Positions 17,338 through 26,475 of a DNA stretch of 49,077 nucleotides are shown one piece after another. Both the position numbers and the translations under genes were made by a program. The stretch covers positions 1 through 49,077 of the forward strand of contig JAEWSC010000071.1 of the NCBI GenBank assembly GCA_023398575.1, in the 5' to 3' direction. The DNA is from Bacillota bacterium (GTDB lineage: Bacteria; Bacillota; Clostridia; Christensenellales; Aristaeellaceae). Position 1 is the stretch's first letter. Each line of letters begins with the position of its first letter. The notes under the pieces are model-generated. The model was not told the origin of the DNA, made no database searches, and worked only from the letters and a program-made list of their open reading frames with translations.

Positions 17338-18738
17338 ATGCCAAAAGTATTGATTACCGATACCATCTTGCGCGATGCGCACCAGTCGCAGGCTGCAACC
17401 CGTATGAAAACAAGCGAAATGTTGCCTGCCTGCGAAAAGCTGGATAAGGTGGGTTATTTTTCCTTGGAATGCTGGGGTGGGGCTACTTTTGACGCCTGCC
17501 TCCGATTTTTGAACGAAGACCCTTGGGAGAGGTTGCGCGCCCTTCGCAAGGCGCTGCCCAATACAAAGCTGCAAATGCTGTTCCGTGGGCAGAACATTCT
17601 GGGCTACAAGCATTATGCCGATGATGTTGTCGATTATTTTGTTAAGAAGACATTGGAAAACGGTATTGACATCATCCGCACTTTCGATGCTTTAAATGAC
17701 CTGCGCAATATGCAGACCGCGGTAAAGGCCACCAAAAAGTATGGCGGAATTGCCGAAGTGGCCATGAGCTATACCGTCTCACCCGTGCACACAGAAGATT
17801 ATTTTGTGAAGCTGGCGGAAGACATTGAGGCCATGGGGGCAGACATCATCTGCATTAAGGATATGGCCAACTTGTTGCTGCCCTATAGCGCTTATTCCTT
17901 GATCAAGCGGCTGAAGGCTGCTACCAAACTGCCTATCGTCATGCACACACATAACACGACTGGTACTGGTGATATGACGCTACTCAAAGCGGTTGAGGCC
18001 GGCGTAGATATCGTAGATACCGCCTTGTCCCCCTTGGGTAACGGCACGGCCCAGCCAGCTACAGAAGCGCTGGTGGCTACACTGCAGGGGTCTGAGTACG
18101 ATACTGGACTAGATCTTGGCCTTCTGAGCGAAATCGCCTCCCATTTCCGCAATGTGGCTGCAAGGCTTACAAAAGATGGATGGCGTGACCCTGAACGCGT
18201 ATTGGCTGTTGATACAAATACGCTCATTTATCAGGTGCCCGGTGGCATGCTTTCCAACTTAATCGGCCAATTGAAGGAAGCCAACGCCATGGATAAGTAC
18301 TATGATGTGCTTGCCGAAATTCCAAATGTCCGCAAAGATTGCGGCTATCCGCCCCTTGTAACGCCCACCAGTCAGATTGTTGGTACCCAGGCTGTTATGA
18401 ATATACTGGGTGGAGAGCGGTACAAGCTTGTTTCCAAGGAGACAAAAGCAATGCTACGCGGCGAGTATGGCCGCTTGCCCGCACCAGTCAACGAGGAGGT
18501 TCGTAAAAAGGTTATCGGTGATGCTACAGTCATTACCAAGAGGCCGGCAGACGACATCCCGCCGGAGCTTGACAAGTACCGTGAAGAGATCCGCGAATAC
18601 TATGAGCAGGAAGAAGATGTTCTGTCTTATGCCCTGTTCCCGCAGGTCGCAGTGAAGTTTTTCCAATATCGCCAGGCTCAGAAGTATGGCATAGATCATA
18701 CCCAACTCAACCGCCAGGAAAAAACTATGCCGGTGTGA
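17338..18738 (+). CDS. 5S-type carboxyltransferase (pyruvate/oxaloacetate)
   Basis: A 466-residue protein homologous to transcarboxylase 5S, pyruvate carboxylase subunit B and oxaloacetate decarboxylase alpha, without a fused biotinyl domain. LITDTILRDAHQS gives the catalytic metal ligand Asp, LQMLFRGQNILGY the substrate loop, IKDMANLL the lysine strand and VMHTHNTTGTG the metal-binding histidines. It exchanges CO2 between oxaloacetate/pyruvate and carboxybiotin. ATG 17338 follows AAAGGAG, so the first 12 codons of the longer frame are untranslated. The downstream PYC_OADA domain ends near residue 460. Confidence 0.88.
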   Translation: MPKVLITDTILRDAHQSQAATRMKTSEMLPACEKLDKVGYFSLECWGGATFDACLRFLNEDPWERLRALRKALPNTKLQMLFRGQNILGYKHYADDVVDYFVKKTLENGIDIIRTFDALNDLRNMQTAVKATKKYGGIAEVAMSYTVSPVHTEDYFVKLAEDIEAMGADIICIKDMANLLLPYSAYSLIKRLKAATKLPIVMHTHNTTGTGDMTLLKAVEAGVDIVDTALSPLGNGTAQPATEALVATLQGSEYDTGLDLGLLSEIASHFRNVAARLTKDGWRDPERVLAVDTNTLIYQVPGGMLSNLIGQLKEANAMDKYYDVLAEIPNVRKDCGYPPLVTPTSQIVGTQAVMNILGGERYKLVSKETKAMLRGEYGRLPAPVNEEVRKKVIGDATVITKRPADDIPPELDKYREEIREYYEQEEDVLSYALFPQVAVKFFQYRQAQKYGIDHTQLNRQEKTMPV

Positions 18739-18789
18739 CCTGTATTGTGTGTATAGAATACCTGATGGATACCATCTTTTCGAGAATGC

Positions 18790-18818
18790 TTGTATTTTTT
18801 CTGTAAACATGGTATGAT
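18790..18818 (+). promoter_or_regulatory. secG promoter
   Basis: TTGTAT and TATGAT with a 17-base spacer and a TG just upstream of the -10 box. Confidence 0.65.
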
Positions 18819-18848
18819 AATTGGGCTTGAGTTCAAGGAGGGTTTTAC

Positions 18849-19076
18849 ATGCAAATCGTAGTCAATATCCTTTTGGTCATTTCAGCGTTGGTAATGACCG
18901 TTACCGTGCTTTTGCAGAGCGGTCAGGCTCAGGGCCTTGGTGCTATCGCCGGCGGTGCGGAGACCTTCTTTGGCAAGAATAAGGCAAGGTCAGTAGAAGG
19001 CAAGCTGGCCCTTATTACCAAGATCTGCGCAGTTATTTTTGTTGTCATGTCTTTGATTTCGCTGATTATTTCCTGA
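18849..19076 (+). CDS. secG: Preprotein translocase subunit SecG
   Basis: A 75-residue two-helix membrane subunit that assists SecYE in protein export. The N-terminal helix ends in TVLLQSGQAQGLGAIAGGAETFFGKNKA, the hallmark loop. A second helix closes the protein. AAGGAGGG precedes the ATG. Contrary to the frequent secG-rnr-smpB order, it is followed at once by a terminator and a convergent gene. Confidence 0.93.
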   Translation: MQIVVNILLVISALVMTVTVLLQSGQAQGLGAIAGGAETFFGKNKARSVEGKLALITKICAVIFVVMSLISLIIS

Positions 19077-19081
19077 GCAGT

Positions 19082-19131
19082 ATGCAAAAAAAAGCCGGCC
19101 CGCTTTTTCGGGGGTCGGCTTTTTTTTGCAT
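19082..19131. terminator. Bidirectional terminator between secG and glmM
   Basis: A long stem: an A8 tract plus GCCGGCCCGC pairs with GGGGGTCGGC plus a T8 tract. It provides a T run in both directions and so can serve both convergent genes. Confidence 0.9.
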
Positions 19132-19166
19132 GTCACCCCTCAGTTTAACGCTGGGGGTGACATGCA
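19127..19166. other. Second hairpin sharing bases with the terminator
   Basis: TGCATGTCACCCC and GGGGTGACATGCA form a perfect 13-base stem around a 14-base loop. Its first five bases are also the last bases of the preceding terminator stem, so the two structures partly exclude each other. It ends two bases before the glmM stop. Confidence 0.7.
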
Positions 19167-19168
19167 CA

Positions 19169-20515
19169 TTACTGCAGTTTTCTTTCGATCAGCATGGAGA
19201 GCTGATAGACATCAGTATCCATTTGTAATTGATCCTCGCCTTCGATCATGACCCTTACCAATGGTTCAGTGCCGCTGGCTCTTACCAATACCCGGCCGCG
19301 GCCTTCATATTTTTTCTCCAACCCTTTTATAGCCGTAATGATTTCTTCATCTTTCTCGAAATCATATTTACGCTTGTCAGATACTTTGGCAGCATATTGC
19401 GATTGCGGAAGGACCTGCATAACCTTTGAGAGCCGGCCTAGGCTTTGCTTTGTTTTTACCATAACGGTTAGTAGCTGGATGGCTGTAATCAAACCATCGC
19501 CTGTCGTATTATGATCCAGGAAGATCACATGTCCGCTCTGCTCGCCGCCAAGATTATAGCCATCCGCAAGCATTTTTTCTAACACATATCTGTCACCGAC
19601 CTTGGTCTTGACATTGTTTATGCCGTGCTTTTTTAGTGCGATGTCAAGCCCCATGTTGCTCATGACAGTGGTGACGAGCGTATTGTTTTTTAGTGTGCCT
19701 TGTTCTTTCATATGTACGGCGCAAATGCACATGACCTGGTCACCATTGATAATCTGACCTCGTTCATCCACGGCAATCAACCTATCGGCGTCACCGTCGA
19801 AAGCCAGGCCGATATCTGCGCCTAGTTCGCGCACCAATTCGCAAAGCCGCTCTGGATGTGTTGAGCCGCAATTTTCATTGATGTTGGTGCCATCCGGCTC
19901 ATGATAATAAACAGACACAGTAGCGCCTAATTCGCGAAGGGCTAGAGGTGCCACCTGATATGCAGCACCTTGAGCGCAATCAACCACGATATGCAATCCG
20001 TCCAGCCGTTCATTTGTGGTCTCTTTTACAAAGTCGATATAGCGCCGTTGTGCATTGACCTGCCGTATGCGGCGGCCGATTTTGACGCCGGTGGGTAAGG
20101 TCATATCAGGATCGCCATAGGATAATATGGCCTCAATTTTATCTTCCAGTTCATCAGGCAGTTTGCAGCCGTTGCGATCGAAGAATTTGATGCCATTGTA
20201 CTCCACTGTATTATGGGATGCAGATATGACAACGCCGGCATCCGCGCCATAATAGCGGGTAAGATGGGCGATACCGGGGGTTGGCAAAACATCCACCAAA
20301 ACAGCCCTGGCGCCAACTGAGCAGATGCCGGCTACCAATGCAGCTTCCAGCATTTCACCGCTGATACGCGTATCACGGCCTACTAAAAGTGTAGGGCGGT
20401 GGACGTTGCTGCCTAATATATATGCCCCAGCTTGCCCCAATTTATAGGCCATATCACAGGTAAGGTCCGCATTGGCGATACCGCGGACGCCATCGGTACC
20501 AAATAACCTAGCCAT
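19169..20515 (-). CDS. glmM: Phosphoglucosamine mutase
   Basis: GlmM converts glucosamine-6-phosphate to glucosamine-1-phosphate for UDP-GlcNAc and cell-wall synthesis. The 448-residue product has ARLFGTDGVRG at the start, the phosphoserine motif ISASHN with Ser100, the metal-binding DGDADR and the C-terminal phosphate-binding RASGTEPLVRVM. AAGGAG precedes the ATG. It lies ten bases after the stop of the upstream isomerase gene and is probably co-transcribed with it. Confidence 0.96.
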   Translation of the reverse strand: MARLFGTDGVRGIANADLTCDMAYKLGQAGAYILGSNVHRPTLLVGRDTRISGEMLEAALVAGICSVGARAVLVDVLPTPGIAHLTRYYGADAGVVISASHNTVEYNGIKFFDRNGCKLPDELEDKIEAILSYGDPDMTLPTGVKIGRRIRQVNAQRRYIDFVKETTNERLDGLHIVVDCAQGAAYQVAPLALRELGATVSVYYHEPDGTNINENCGSTHPERLCELVRELGADIGLAFDGDADRLIAVDERGQIINGDQVMCICAVHMKEQGTLKNNTLVTTVMSNMGLDIALKKHGINNVKTKVGDRYVLEKMLADGYNLGGEQSGHVIFLDHNTTGDGLITAIQLLTVMVKTKQSLGRLSKVMQVLPQSQYAAKVSDKRKYDFEKDEEIITAIKGLEKKYEGRGRVLVRASGTEPLVRVMIEGEDQLQMDTDVYQLSMLIERKLQ

Positions 20516-20525
20516 ATATTACTCC

Positions 20526-21491
20526 TTAAGCCCAATAAATGGGGCCAGCTTCTTCAAAGATCAGAACTTGCTTGAGGAAAGCAATAGCCTTTTCCAAACC
20601 TTCCAGTGGGCTCATCAGGCTATCTTCATGCTCGATAGAGATCACATCATCATAGCCGGCCATGCGCAAGCTACTGATGATATCCTTCCATACACCGGTA
20701 TCATGACCATAACCTACAGTACGGAAAATCCAGCTGCGCTGTGCTTCATCCCCGTAATGGCGGATATCCAGAACGCCGTTAGCGGCCGTGTTATAGGGAT
20801 TGATCTTGGTGTCCTTGGCGTGGAAGAAATAGATAGCTTCTCCTAATTCGCGGATGGCGGCAATTGGATCAATGCCCTGCCAGAACAGGTGGCTGGGGTC
20901 CAGATTGGCACCTAGAATGGGGCCTACGGCATTGCGCAGGCGAAGCAATGTGGCCGGATTATATACACAAAAGCCGGGATGCATTTCAAACGCAATCTTC
21001 TTAATGCCGTGCGCGGAGGCAAAGGCGGCAGTTTCTTTCCAGTAGGGGATGAGTATTTGGTTCCACTGATAGTCGAGAATGTTTTTATAATCGTCCGGCC
21101 AGGAGCAGGTAACCCAGTTGGGCGTTTTGTCTTCTGGGCTGCCACCTGGGCAGCCGCTGAATGTGACGATGCGGGTGATGCCTAGCTTTTGTGCCAGCAA
21201 AACGGTGTTTTCAAAATCCTTGTGGAATTGAGCGGCAACGGCTTTGTCTGGATGTACTGGATTGCCATGAACAGACAAGGCTGGCAGAGAAATGCTGTAC
21301 TTCTCCAATGTTGCCTGGAAGTCTTCCAGTTTTTCTGGACTGCCTAACAGTTCTTCAGGATTGCAGTGTGCCTTTCCAGGATACCCGCCGCTGCCCATTT
21401 CCATCCATTGAACACCTTTGCTCTGAAGATATTTGCAGGCCTCCTCCAACGGTATGGTGGCTAGTACGGGATTGAACACAGATAGCTTCAT
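20526..21491 (-). CDS. Sugar phosphate isomerase/epimerase (xylose-isomerase-like TIM barrel)
   Basis: A 321-residue AP-endonuclease-2-type TIM barrel used by sugar isomerases and epimerases. Likely divalent-metal ligands lie in FEMHPGF (Glu and His), LDPSHLFWQ, FFHAKD and SIEHED. I place the start at ATG 21491 after GAGGGGGAT; the longer frame crosses the promoter. The substrate is unknown (myo-inositol-related, hydroxypyruvate and ketose epimerases share this fold). A clean promoter lies upstream. Confidence 0.78.
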   Translation of the reverse strand: MKLSVFNPVLATIPLEEACKYLQSKGVQWMEMGSGGYPGKAHCNPEELLGSPEKLEDFQATLEKYSISLPALSVHGNPVHPDKAVAAQFHKDFENTVLLAQKLGITRIVTFSGCPGGSPEDKTPNWVTCSWPDDYKNILDYQWNQILIPYWKETAAFASAHGIKKIAFEMHPGFCVYNPATLLRLRNAVGPILGANLDPSHLFWQGIDPIAAIRELGEAIYFFHAKDTKINPYNTAANGVLDIRHYGDEAQRSWIFRTVGYGHDTGVWKDIISSLRMAGYDDVISIEHEDSLMSPLEGLEKAIAFLKQVLIFEEAGPIYWA

Positions 21492-21546
21492 GGAATGATC
21501 CCCCTCAAGCATATGATGTTTTGTTGCACAAATCCACACGATGCAT

Positions 21547-21575
21547 AGTATACCTTGTTTTGGTAAATCAGGCAA
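21547..21575 (-). promoter_or_regulatory. Promoter of the isomerase-glmM unit
   Basis: Reading the minus strand, TTGCCT (-35) and TATACT (-10) are separated by 17 bases. Confidence 0.6.
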
Positions 21576-21587
21576 GACTGTTATGAG

Positions 21588-21618
21588 AAAGGGCCTGCAC
21601 ACAATGGCAAGCCCTTTT
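21588..21618. terminator. Hairpin terminator between the BIG2 gene and the isomerase promoter
   Basis: AAAGGGCCTGC and GCAAGCCCTTT pair (one G-T) around an 8-base loop. The minus-strand exit is TTTCTC, so it most likely ends the BIG2 transcript. Confidence 0.6.
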
Positions 21619-21636
21619 AGATATAGTTTTGATTGC

Positions 21637-23955
21637 TCAGATGCCCGGGTTGGCGATTACAAATTCGGGCGTGGAATATTCCGCCCATACGCGGTCAGTT
21701 AAAGGAATATGCCACTCTACACCTGATGAGGTGGTGTAATCCGTAATGGCAACATGTACCCGCTCGATTCCAGCATAGTTGCCGGGGTGATCATAATAAA
21801 ACCCAATGGATTCTGTTTGCCAGCCAGGTGCTAACTCCTGAAGGTATTTGCCATAGACATAAGCATGGTTGTTTCCCATGTACAGCAGACTGTTGTTGAT
21901 GTCAAAGCCCTGTATAATAAAGTTAACACTGGTTATCTCCATATTGCTCAAGTTTCTTAACTGGAGGAAAGGAGTATACCCACCGCCATCCCTAGGCACC
22001 AGGGAAAGCAAGGGAATATCCAAAGCTTTGTTGTAATCACCGATATGCACGATAGCAGTATCGGTATAGTCGCCTTCATCAGTAACAGCTGTAATCTCAG
22101 CATCACCCCAAGCAATGCCGGTTACCGTGGCTTTGATGCTGCTGCCGGATACCTGTGCAACGTTGGGGTTGCTGGAATACCAGCGAACTTTGCTGTTGGA
22201 GGCATCCAGCGGATCAAGCACGGCTGTTAGCGATCCCGTATCACCAAGACCAACGCGAATTTCCTCTTTATCCAGCGTCATGCCGTACAAAGGTTGAATC
22301 ACATTGATGGTAGCTTTGGCGGTTTTGCCGCTACCATCCAGGCAGGCAACAGTGATTGTGGCTGTACCGCGCTTGTGAGCGGTTAATATACCGTTTTGAT
22401 CGACAGAAGCTATCTCTGGTCTGTTACTGCTCCAGGTTACAGCTTTGTTTGTTGTATAATCGGGTGTAATTATATACGTCAATTGGGCTGTGTTCTGAAC
22501 AAGAATATTTAGCTTCGTCTCGCTCAGTTCGATTTTTTTTGCAGGTTGGACAACAGTGATATCAGCACTGGCGGAAATGCTTGAAAAATCCTTTGAAGCG
22601 GCTGTAATCGTGACCTGACCAGGATAAAGCGGGGTGATGACACCACTTTTGCTGACGGTGGCTATGGACTCATTGCTTGATGTCCAAACAAGCGTTTTGT
22701 CACTGGTACTCTTGGGACTAACGATAGCAGTCATCTTCTTATTTGTACCGACGCTCAGTTTAGCTGGTGGTTCGCTAAATGTCACAGACTGGGGTTGCTG
22801 CAGTACGTTGATCTGCTTTGTAGCCTTTGTGCCACTGCCATCTTTCGCAGTGGCAGTGATTGTCGCTTTACCTTTGGCAATGCCTGTCACAATACCGCCT
22901 TCATCAACAGTCGCATACTTTTCAGCGCTTGATTTAAATGTGACAGCCTGTATGGTAGCGTTGGCAGGCAAATAGCCTACAGATAGCGGCAGTGTCTGGC
23001 CGATATAAAGCTTTATATTGCCGTCAACTAAAGTGATTTTGGATACAGGTATGACAATTGTTACATTTATTGTCGTTGATATTTCAGGATTACTTGCGCT
23101 GATGGCAGTAATAACACAAGAACCTGCTGCAACGCCCCTAACGTTGCCTTTTTTATCTACCGTGGCAATGGATTCGTTATTTGAGGCAAATAGAACACTT
23201 TTATCACTGGCCGTATTTGGCTCTGCGTTGATTTTTACAGAGCTCTTTTTACCCACAGCAAGCAGTATATCTGTTTTGTCTGATACAAGCTGCGTTACGG
23301 GCCGATTGACCTGAACTGTTACAGTTGCCTTAAGCTTCTTTCCAGTGGCTGTTACGCCGCTTGCGGTGATGGTTGCCTTGCCTTTGGCGATGCCTGTAAC
23401 AACGCCCTTATCATCGACAGTTGCTATCTTTTCCTTGTTGCTTACAAAGGTGAGATAAGCCTTGCCGGAGCTGAGCGGATCGATCATCATGGACAGGTCA
23501 AGCGTTTGGCCTTCAAACACGGATTCGGTTTTGTTGACAAAGGATATGGCGTTGGGTGCGGTTGGCATAGCACCTTGCACAACAATCGTTGTTACACTAT
23601 CAGATAGTACAGATGACTCACCAAACACAGCCTTAATCTGCAGGGTATAGTTTGAACCAGCAAGTAATTGAAGGCCACTGACAACAGCGGCCTTATTTGC
23701 CGGGAGCGGTAGTGCAATGCTTACCTCCTGCAAAGTTTCAGCCTGTGTACCGTCATTTGACAGCTTACCATATAGAACGGACACGCCATCGGGCAGTGCA
23801 TCCTGCTTAAGGCCATCAACAGCCAGTACAAATCCATCCTCGAACGCAGCAGCAGAGGTAATGACAGGTGCATTCTGATCGGCCGCGTAAGCTGGAAGGC
23901 AGAAGGCGGCAGTGAGCAAAAGCAGTGCCAATAGGAAAGATAACCGTTTCGTCAT
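21637..23955 (-). CDS. Secreted six-repeat BIG2 (bacterial Ig-like) protein
   Basis: A 772-residue exported protein. Residues 1-24 (MTKRLSFLLALLLLTAAFCL, then PAYA) are a signal peptide. About 120 residues of a fibronectin-like or unique domain follow. Six BIG2 domains of about 80 residues each come next, with repeats of the type ATVDxxGxVTGIAKGKATIT, and then a C-terminal domain of about 110 residues. There is no LPXTG motif or transmembrane tail, so it is probably secreted or wall-associated non-covalently. BIG2 domains occur in surface adhesins and wall-binding proteins; the specific ligand is unknown. ATG 23955 follows AAGGAGG. Confidence 0.85.
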   Translation of the reverse strand: MTKRLSFLLALLLLTAAFCLPAYAADQNAPVITSAAAFEDGFVLAVDGLKQDALPDGVSVLYGKLSNDGTQAETLQEVSIALPLPANKAAVVSGLQLLAGSNYTLQIKAVFGESSVLSDSVTTIVVQGAMPTAPNAISFVNKTESVFEGQTLDLSMMIDPLSSGKAYLTFVSNKEKIATVDDKGVVTGIAKGKATITASGVTATGKKLKATVTVQVNRPVTQLVSDKTDILLAVGKKSSVKINAEPNTASDKSVLFASNNESIATVDKKGNVRGVAAGSCVITAISASNPEISTTINVTIVIPVSKITLVDGNIKLYIGQTLPLSVGYLPANATIQAVTFKSSAEKYATVDEGGIVTGIAKGKATITATAKDGSGTKATKQINVLQQPQSVTFSEPPAKLSVGTNKKMTAIVSPKSTSDKTLVWTSSNESIATVSKSGVITPLYPGQVTITAASKDFSSISASADITVVQPAKKIELSETKLNILVQNTAQLTYIITPDYTTNKAVTWSSNRPEIASVDQNGILTAHKRGTATITVACLDGSGKTAKATINVIQPLYGMTLDKEEIRVGLGDTGSLTAVLDPLDASNSKVRWYSSNPNVAQVSGSSIKATVTGIAWGDAEITAVTDEGDYTDTAIVHIGDYNKALDIPLLSLVPRDGGGYTPFLQLRNLSNMEITSVNFIIQGFDINNSLLYMGNNHAYVYGKYLQELAPGWQTESIGFYYDHPGNYAGIERVHVAITDYTTSSGVEWHIPLTDRVWAEYSTPEFVIANPGI

Positions 23956-24069
23956 AATGTGCAAACCTCCTTGTTTTCCTTCCTTACGCTCCATAGCGCT
24001 AGACAAATCAGCCATTCAAAGAAAAAACGTTCCAGAAGCAGGAATCCCTGCATAGTATCAACCACTATA

Positions 24070-24534
24070 TCACCGGTTGACTGAGCCCAGTATGCGCGTG
24101 ATGGAAGCCAAGCTCTTGTTCAACTCTTTCAGATCGGCGGTAGATAAATTGTCAGCCCAAGTAGTAACCAAATCCAACATGGTTGAACGGATGACAGTCA
24201 GCTTTTCTATCCCTTCTGGCCGGATAACGATATTCACCACACGACGGTCTTCAGCATCACGCTCCCGATCAACCAGGCGGGCTTCCGTTAATCTGTCAAC
24301 AAGCGGTGTGATATTGGGCTTGGCAATACCCAGCCGTCTTGAAATTTCACTTACGGACATGGAACCATTATCGTTGAGCATAGCAAGCACTTGAACATGG
24401 GAAAGCGGAATATTATACTCTCGTTGTATCACATCCATGTGCAGAAGGCGTTTGCGAAAAATGGGCAGAGCGGCAAAAAGGTTGTGGGCGATGCTGTGTG
24501 TAAGATCAGTATTGGCAGAGTTCGTCTTGGGCAT
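24070..24534 (-). CDS. MarR-family transcriptional regulator
   Basis: A 154-residue winged-helix regulator. The DNA-binding part reads MSVSEISRRLGIAKPNITPL (recognition helix), followed by the wing RERDAEDRRVVNI. GGGAGGA precedes the ATG. It lies upstream of the BIG2 gene on the same strand (about 115 bases apart) and divergent from the motor operon, so either could be its target. An inverted repeat in the promoter region is a candidate operator. Confidence 0.9.
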   Translation of the reverse strand: MPKTNSANTDLTHSIAHNLFAALPIFRKRLLHMDVIQREYNIPLSHVQVLAMLNDNGSMSVSEISRRLGIAKPNITPLVDRLTEARLVDRERDAEDRRVVNIVIRPEGIEKLTVIRSTMLDLVTTWADNLSTADLKELNKSLASITRILGSVNR

Positions 24535-24589
24535 AACATGTCCTCCCAGTTATGTATTACAGATAATCTTTTCACAGGCTTCTCAATAG

Positions 24590-24610
24590 CGCATATTTTT
24601 TCGTTATGCG
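24590..24610. promoter_or_regulatory. Inverted repeat, candidate MarR operator
   Basis: CGCATA and TATGCG, perfect 6-base arms separated by nine bases, between the MarR gene and its likely promoter. The 327-base gap 24535-24861 contains this repeat and two outward promoters, but no gene. Confidence 0.35.
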
Positions 24611-24619
24611 ATAAACATT

Positions 24620-24648
24620 ATTATATACGCTTCCATAATGGAAAGCAA
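24620..24648 (-). promoter_or_regulatory. marR promoter
   Basis: On the minus strand TTGCTT and TATAAT are separated by 17 bases. Confidence 0.6.
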
Positions 24649-24796
24649 TGGGCCTTTCAAGCAGGAGCACATATATATGTAAATATGTTGAAGATTCTTT
24701 CATTCAAAGATTGTCGAATTATATCCATTTATCTCGAATGCAAGAAATTTTCCAGATAGTGCGTTTTATGATTATGTGTAAATAGACGGAGGCTGT

Positions 24797-24825
24797 TTGC
24801 ATCTTTCTGCCAAATAGGGTAAAAT
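24797..24825 (+). promoter_or_regulatory. Promoter of the motor operon
   Basis: TTGCAT and TAAAAT with a 17-base spacer, 37 bases before the GTG at 24862. Confidence 0.6.
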
Positions 24826-24861
24826 ACAAGGGACAAAAGAAAGCGGCGGTGAATAGTTAAA

Positions 24862-26475
24862 GTGTTTGAAGAAATGGTGAGTAAGGTTCTTCCCAAACTG
24901 GTAGATGCGCTCGTATATGTGTTCATCGCTGGTGTGACGCTGACAGGCATATTAAAATGCCTGCTGCCTGTCATGAAAAGTAAGCGTGCATTGAGCCGCG
25001 CTATTCATCGTCTGGAAAAGGGCAGTGGAGACAAGCAGCCTGTATGGCAGGATGAGCGCTTTATGGGCAAAGCGTTGGAATTATCTTGGCAGCGTTTCTT
25101 ACTAAACGCAGAACAATTGGATATGCGGGGCCTCCCCTGTAATGTGGAAGACTATATTAATGATGAAACTGTTGTACATAAGCCAGGCCATGCCCAGTTA
25201 GCAGAACTGATACCTAGTTTACTAACCTCATTGGGTATTTTGGGCACCTTTATGGGCTTGATGAGCGGCCTATCTGGCTTGGATATGACAAGCGCTGATA
25301 AAATAATGAATGGCATCCCGAACTTGATAAACGGTATGCATTTTGCTTTTGCCACTTCTGTCGCCGGTATCACTTGTTCACTGGTATTCAATATGCTGCA
25401 CCGGATCGCTGTTGGCGGCGCATTTAAAGCGCTGGATGATTTTACTGAAACCTTTACCTTGCTTGCGATGCAGCGCCCGCTGGATAGCGATGTTCAGCTG
25501 ATAGTGCAGGGGCAGGACAGGAATGTGCTGTTGCGCAGAACGGCAGATGAAATGGGTGGCCGCCTTGCTGGCAGCATGGAAATGGCCATCGGCCGGGCAA
25601 TGCAGCCTGTAACCATGGCAATGGATAATTTTATCATGGGTGCTACCCAAGAACAGATTGAAGGGGTTAGGCAAATTGTTGGTGCATTTATTGAACAAAT
25701 GAATGAATCACTGGGCGGTCATTTCTTAAAGCTGGGCCAGACAATTGCAGCGATTAACCAATCTCAAACCGTATCGCAGGATCATCTGGAGCGTTCCATG
25801 ACGTCCGCACAGGCAATCGTACAGGAAGTAACACGCCTGGCAGAAGTATCCCAGGAAGTGATGGGACGTTTTGAGGAATATGTGAACACGATGCAGAAGG
25901 CTCGTCAGGAGGATGCGGAATTTTCCAAGAGGGCAGAGAGTCTGCTTAGCAATATGCACAAGGCTTCAGAACATCAAGCTACCTACCTGGGTAAACTACA
26001 GGAGTATCAGGCGGTGCTGCAAGGCAGTTTGCAGGAATACGTATCCTGGAGCGACCGAATATTGGGTGGGGTAAGCGAGCAGGCTAAGGGCTTGACCGAT
26101 GGTATGCAGTCAGCCACCAAAGAAATGCAGGAAGGCAGCAGGATGTTGGCTGAGAGCTATTCTTCCTTTGTGGAGAATATTTCGGAGGGCTTGGCACGGG
26201 CGTTGGGCATGTTTGATGAAAACATGCACAGCCTGATCCAGACCTTGAATGGGACACTGGAGGATATCGGCGCTACTGTTTCGAAGATGCCGGATCATAT
26301 GAAAAAGAGCACCGACCGCTACACGCAGCAAGTGGAGTTGTATGTCAGCTCGCTATCGCAATTACAGCAGGCTGTCAGCGATATCGCCCGTACCATAGAT
26401 AGAAACCCGGTGGAAAAGGTACATGTAGGCAAAAATGATGGAGCATCAGCTCTTAAAGAGGGGGCGTCAGCATGA
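24862..26475 (+). CDS. MotA/TolQ/ExbB-type proton channel, ZorA-like, with long cytoplasmic tail
   Basis: A 537-residue protein with three predicted transmembrane helices (about 11-37, 117-139 and 158-183). The segment SLGILGTFMGLMSGLSGL and the following FAFATSVAGITCSLVFNMLH match the channel core of the MotA/ExbB superfamily and especially ZorA. Residues 200-537 form a long, mostly helical tail rich in Gln, Glu and Met, as in ZorA, where the tail projects into the cytoplasm. GTG 24862 has only a weak ribosome site; ATG 24874 is an alternative. The end overlaps the MotB-like gene by four bases (ATGA). No ZorC, ZorD or ZorE homologue is present. Confidence 0.75.
   Translation: MFEEMVSKVLPKLVDALVYVFIAGVTLTGILKCLLPVMKSKRALSRAIHRLEKGSGDKQPVWQDERFMGKALELSWQRFLLNAEQLDMRGLPCNVEDYINDETVVHKPGHAQLAELIPSLLTSLGILGTFMGLMSGLSGLDMTSADKIMNGIPNLINGMHFAFATSVAGITCSLVFNMLHRIAVGGAFKALDDFTETFTLLAMQRPLDSDVQLIVQGQDRNVLLRRTADEMGGRLAGSMEMAIGRAMQPVTMAMDNFIMGATQEQIEGVRQIVGAFIEQMNESLGGHFLKLGQTIAAINQSQTVSQDHLERSMTSAQAIVQEVTRLAEVSQEVMGRFEEYVNTMQKARQEDAEFSKRAESLLSNMHKASEHQATYLGKLQEYQAVLQGSLQEYVSWSDRILGGVSEQAKGLTDGMQSATKEMQEGSRMLAESYSSFVENISEGLARALGMFDENMHSLIQTLNGTLEDIGATVSKMPDHMKKSTDRYTQQVELYVSSLSQLQQAVSDIARTIDRNPVEKVHVGKNDGASALKEGASA

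Noticed and set aside
14993..18738. Acetyl-CoA carboxylase operon
   Set aside because: No biotin carboxylase gene is present and a 5S-type transferase is, which fits transcarboxylase or decarboxylase better.
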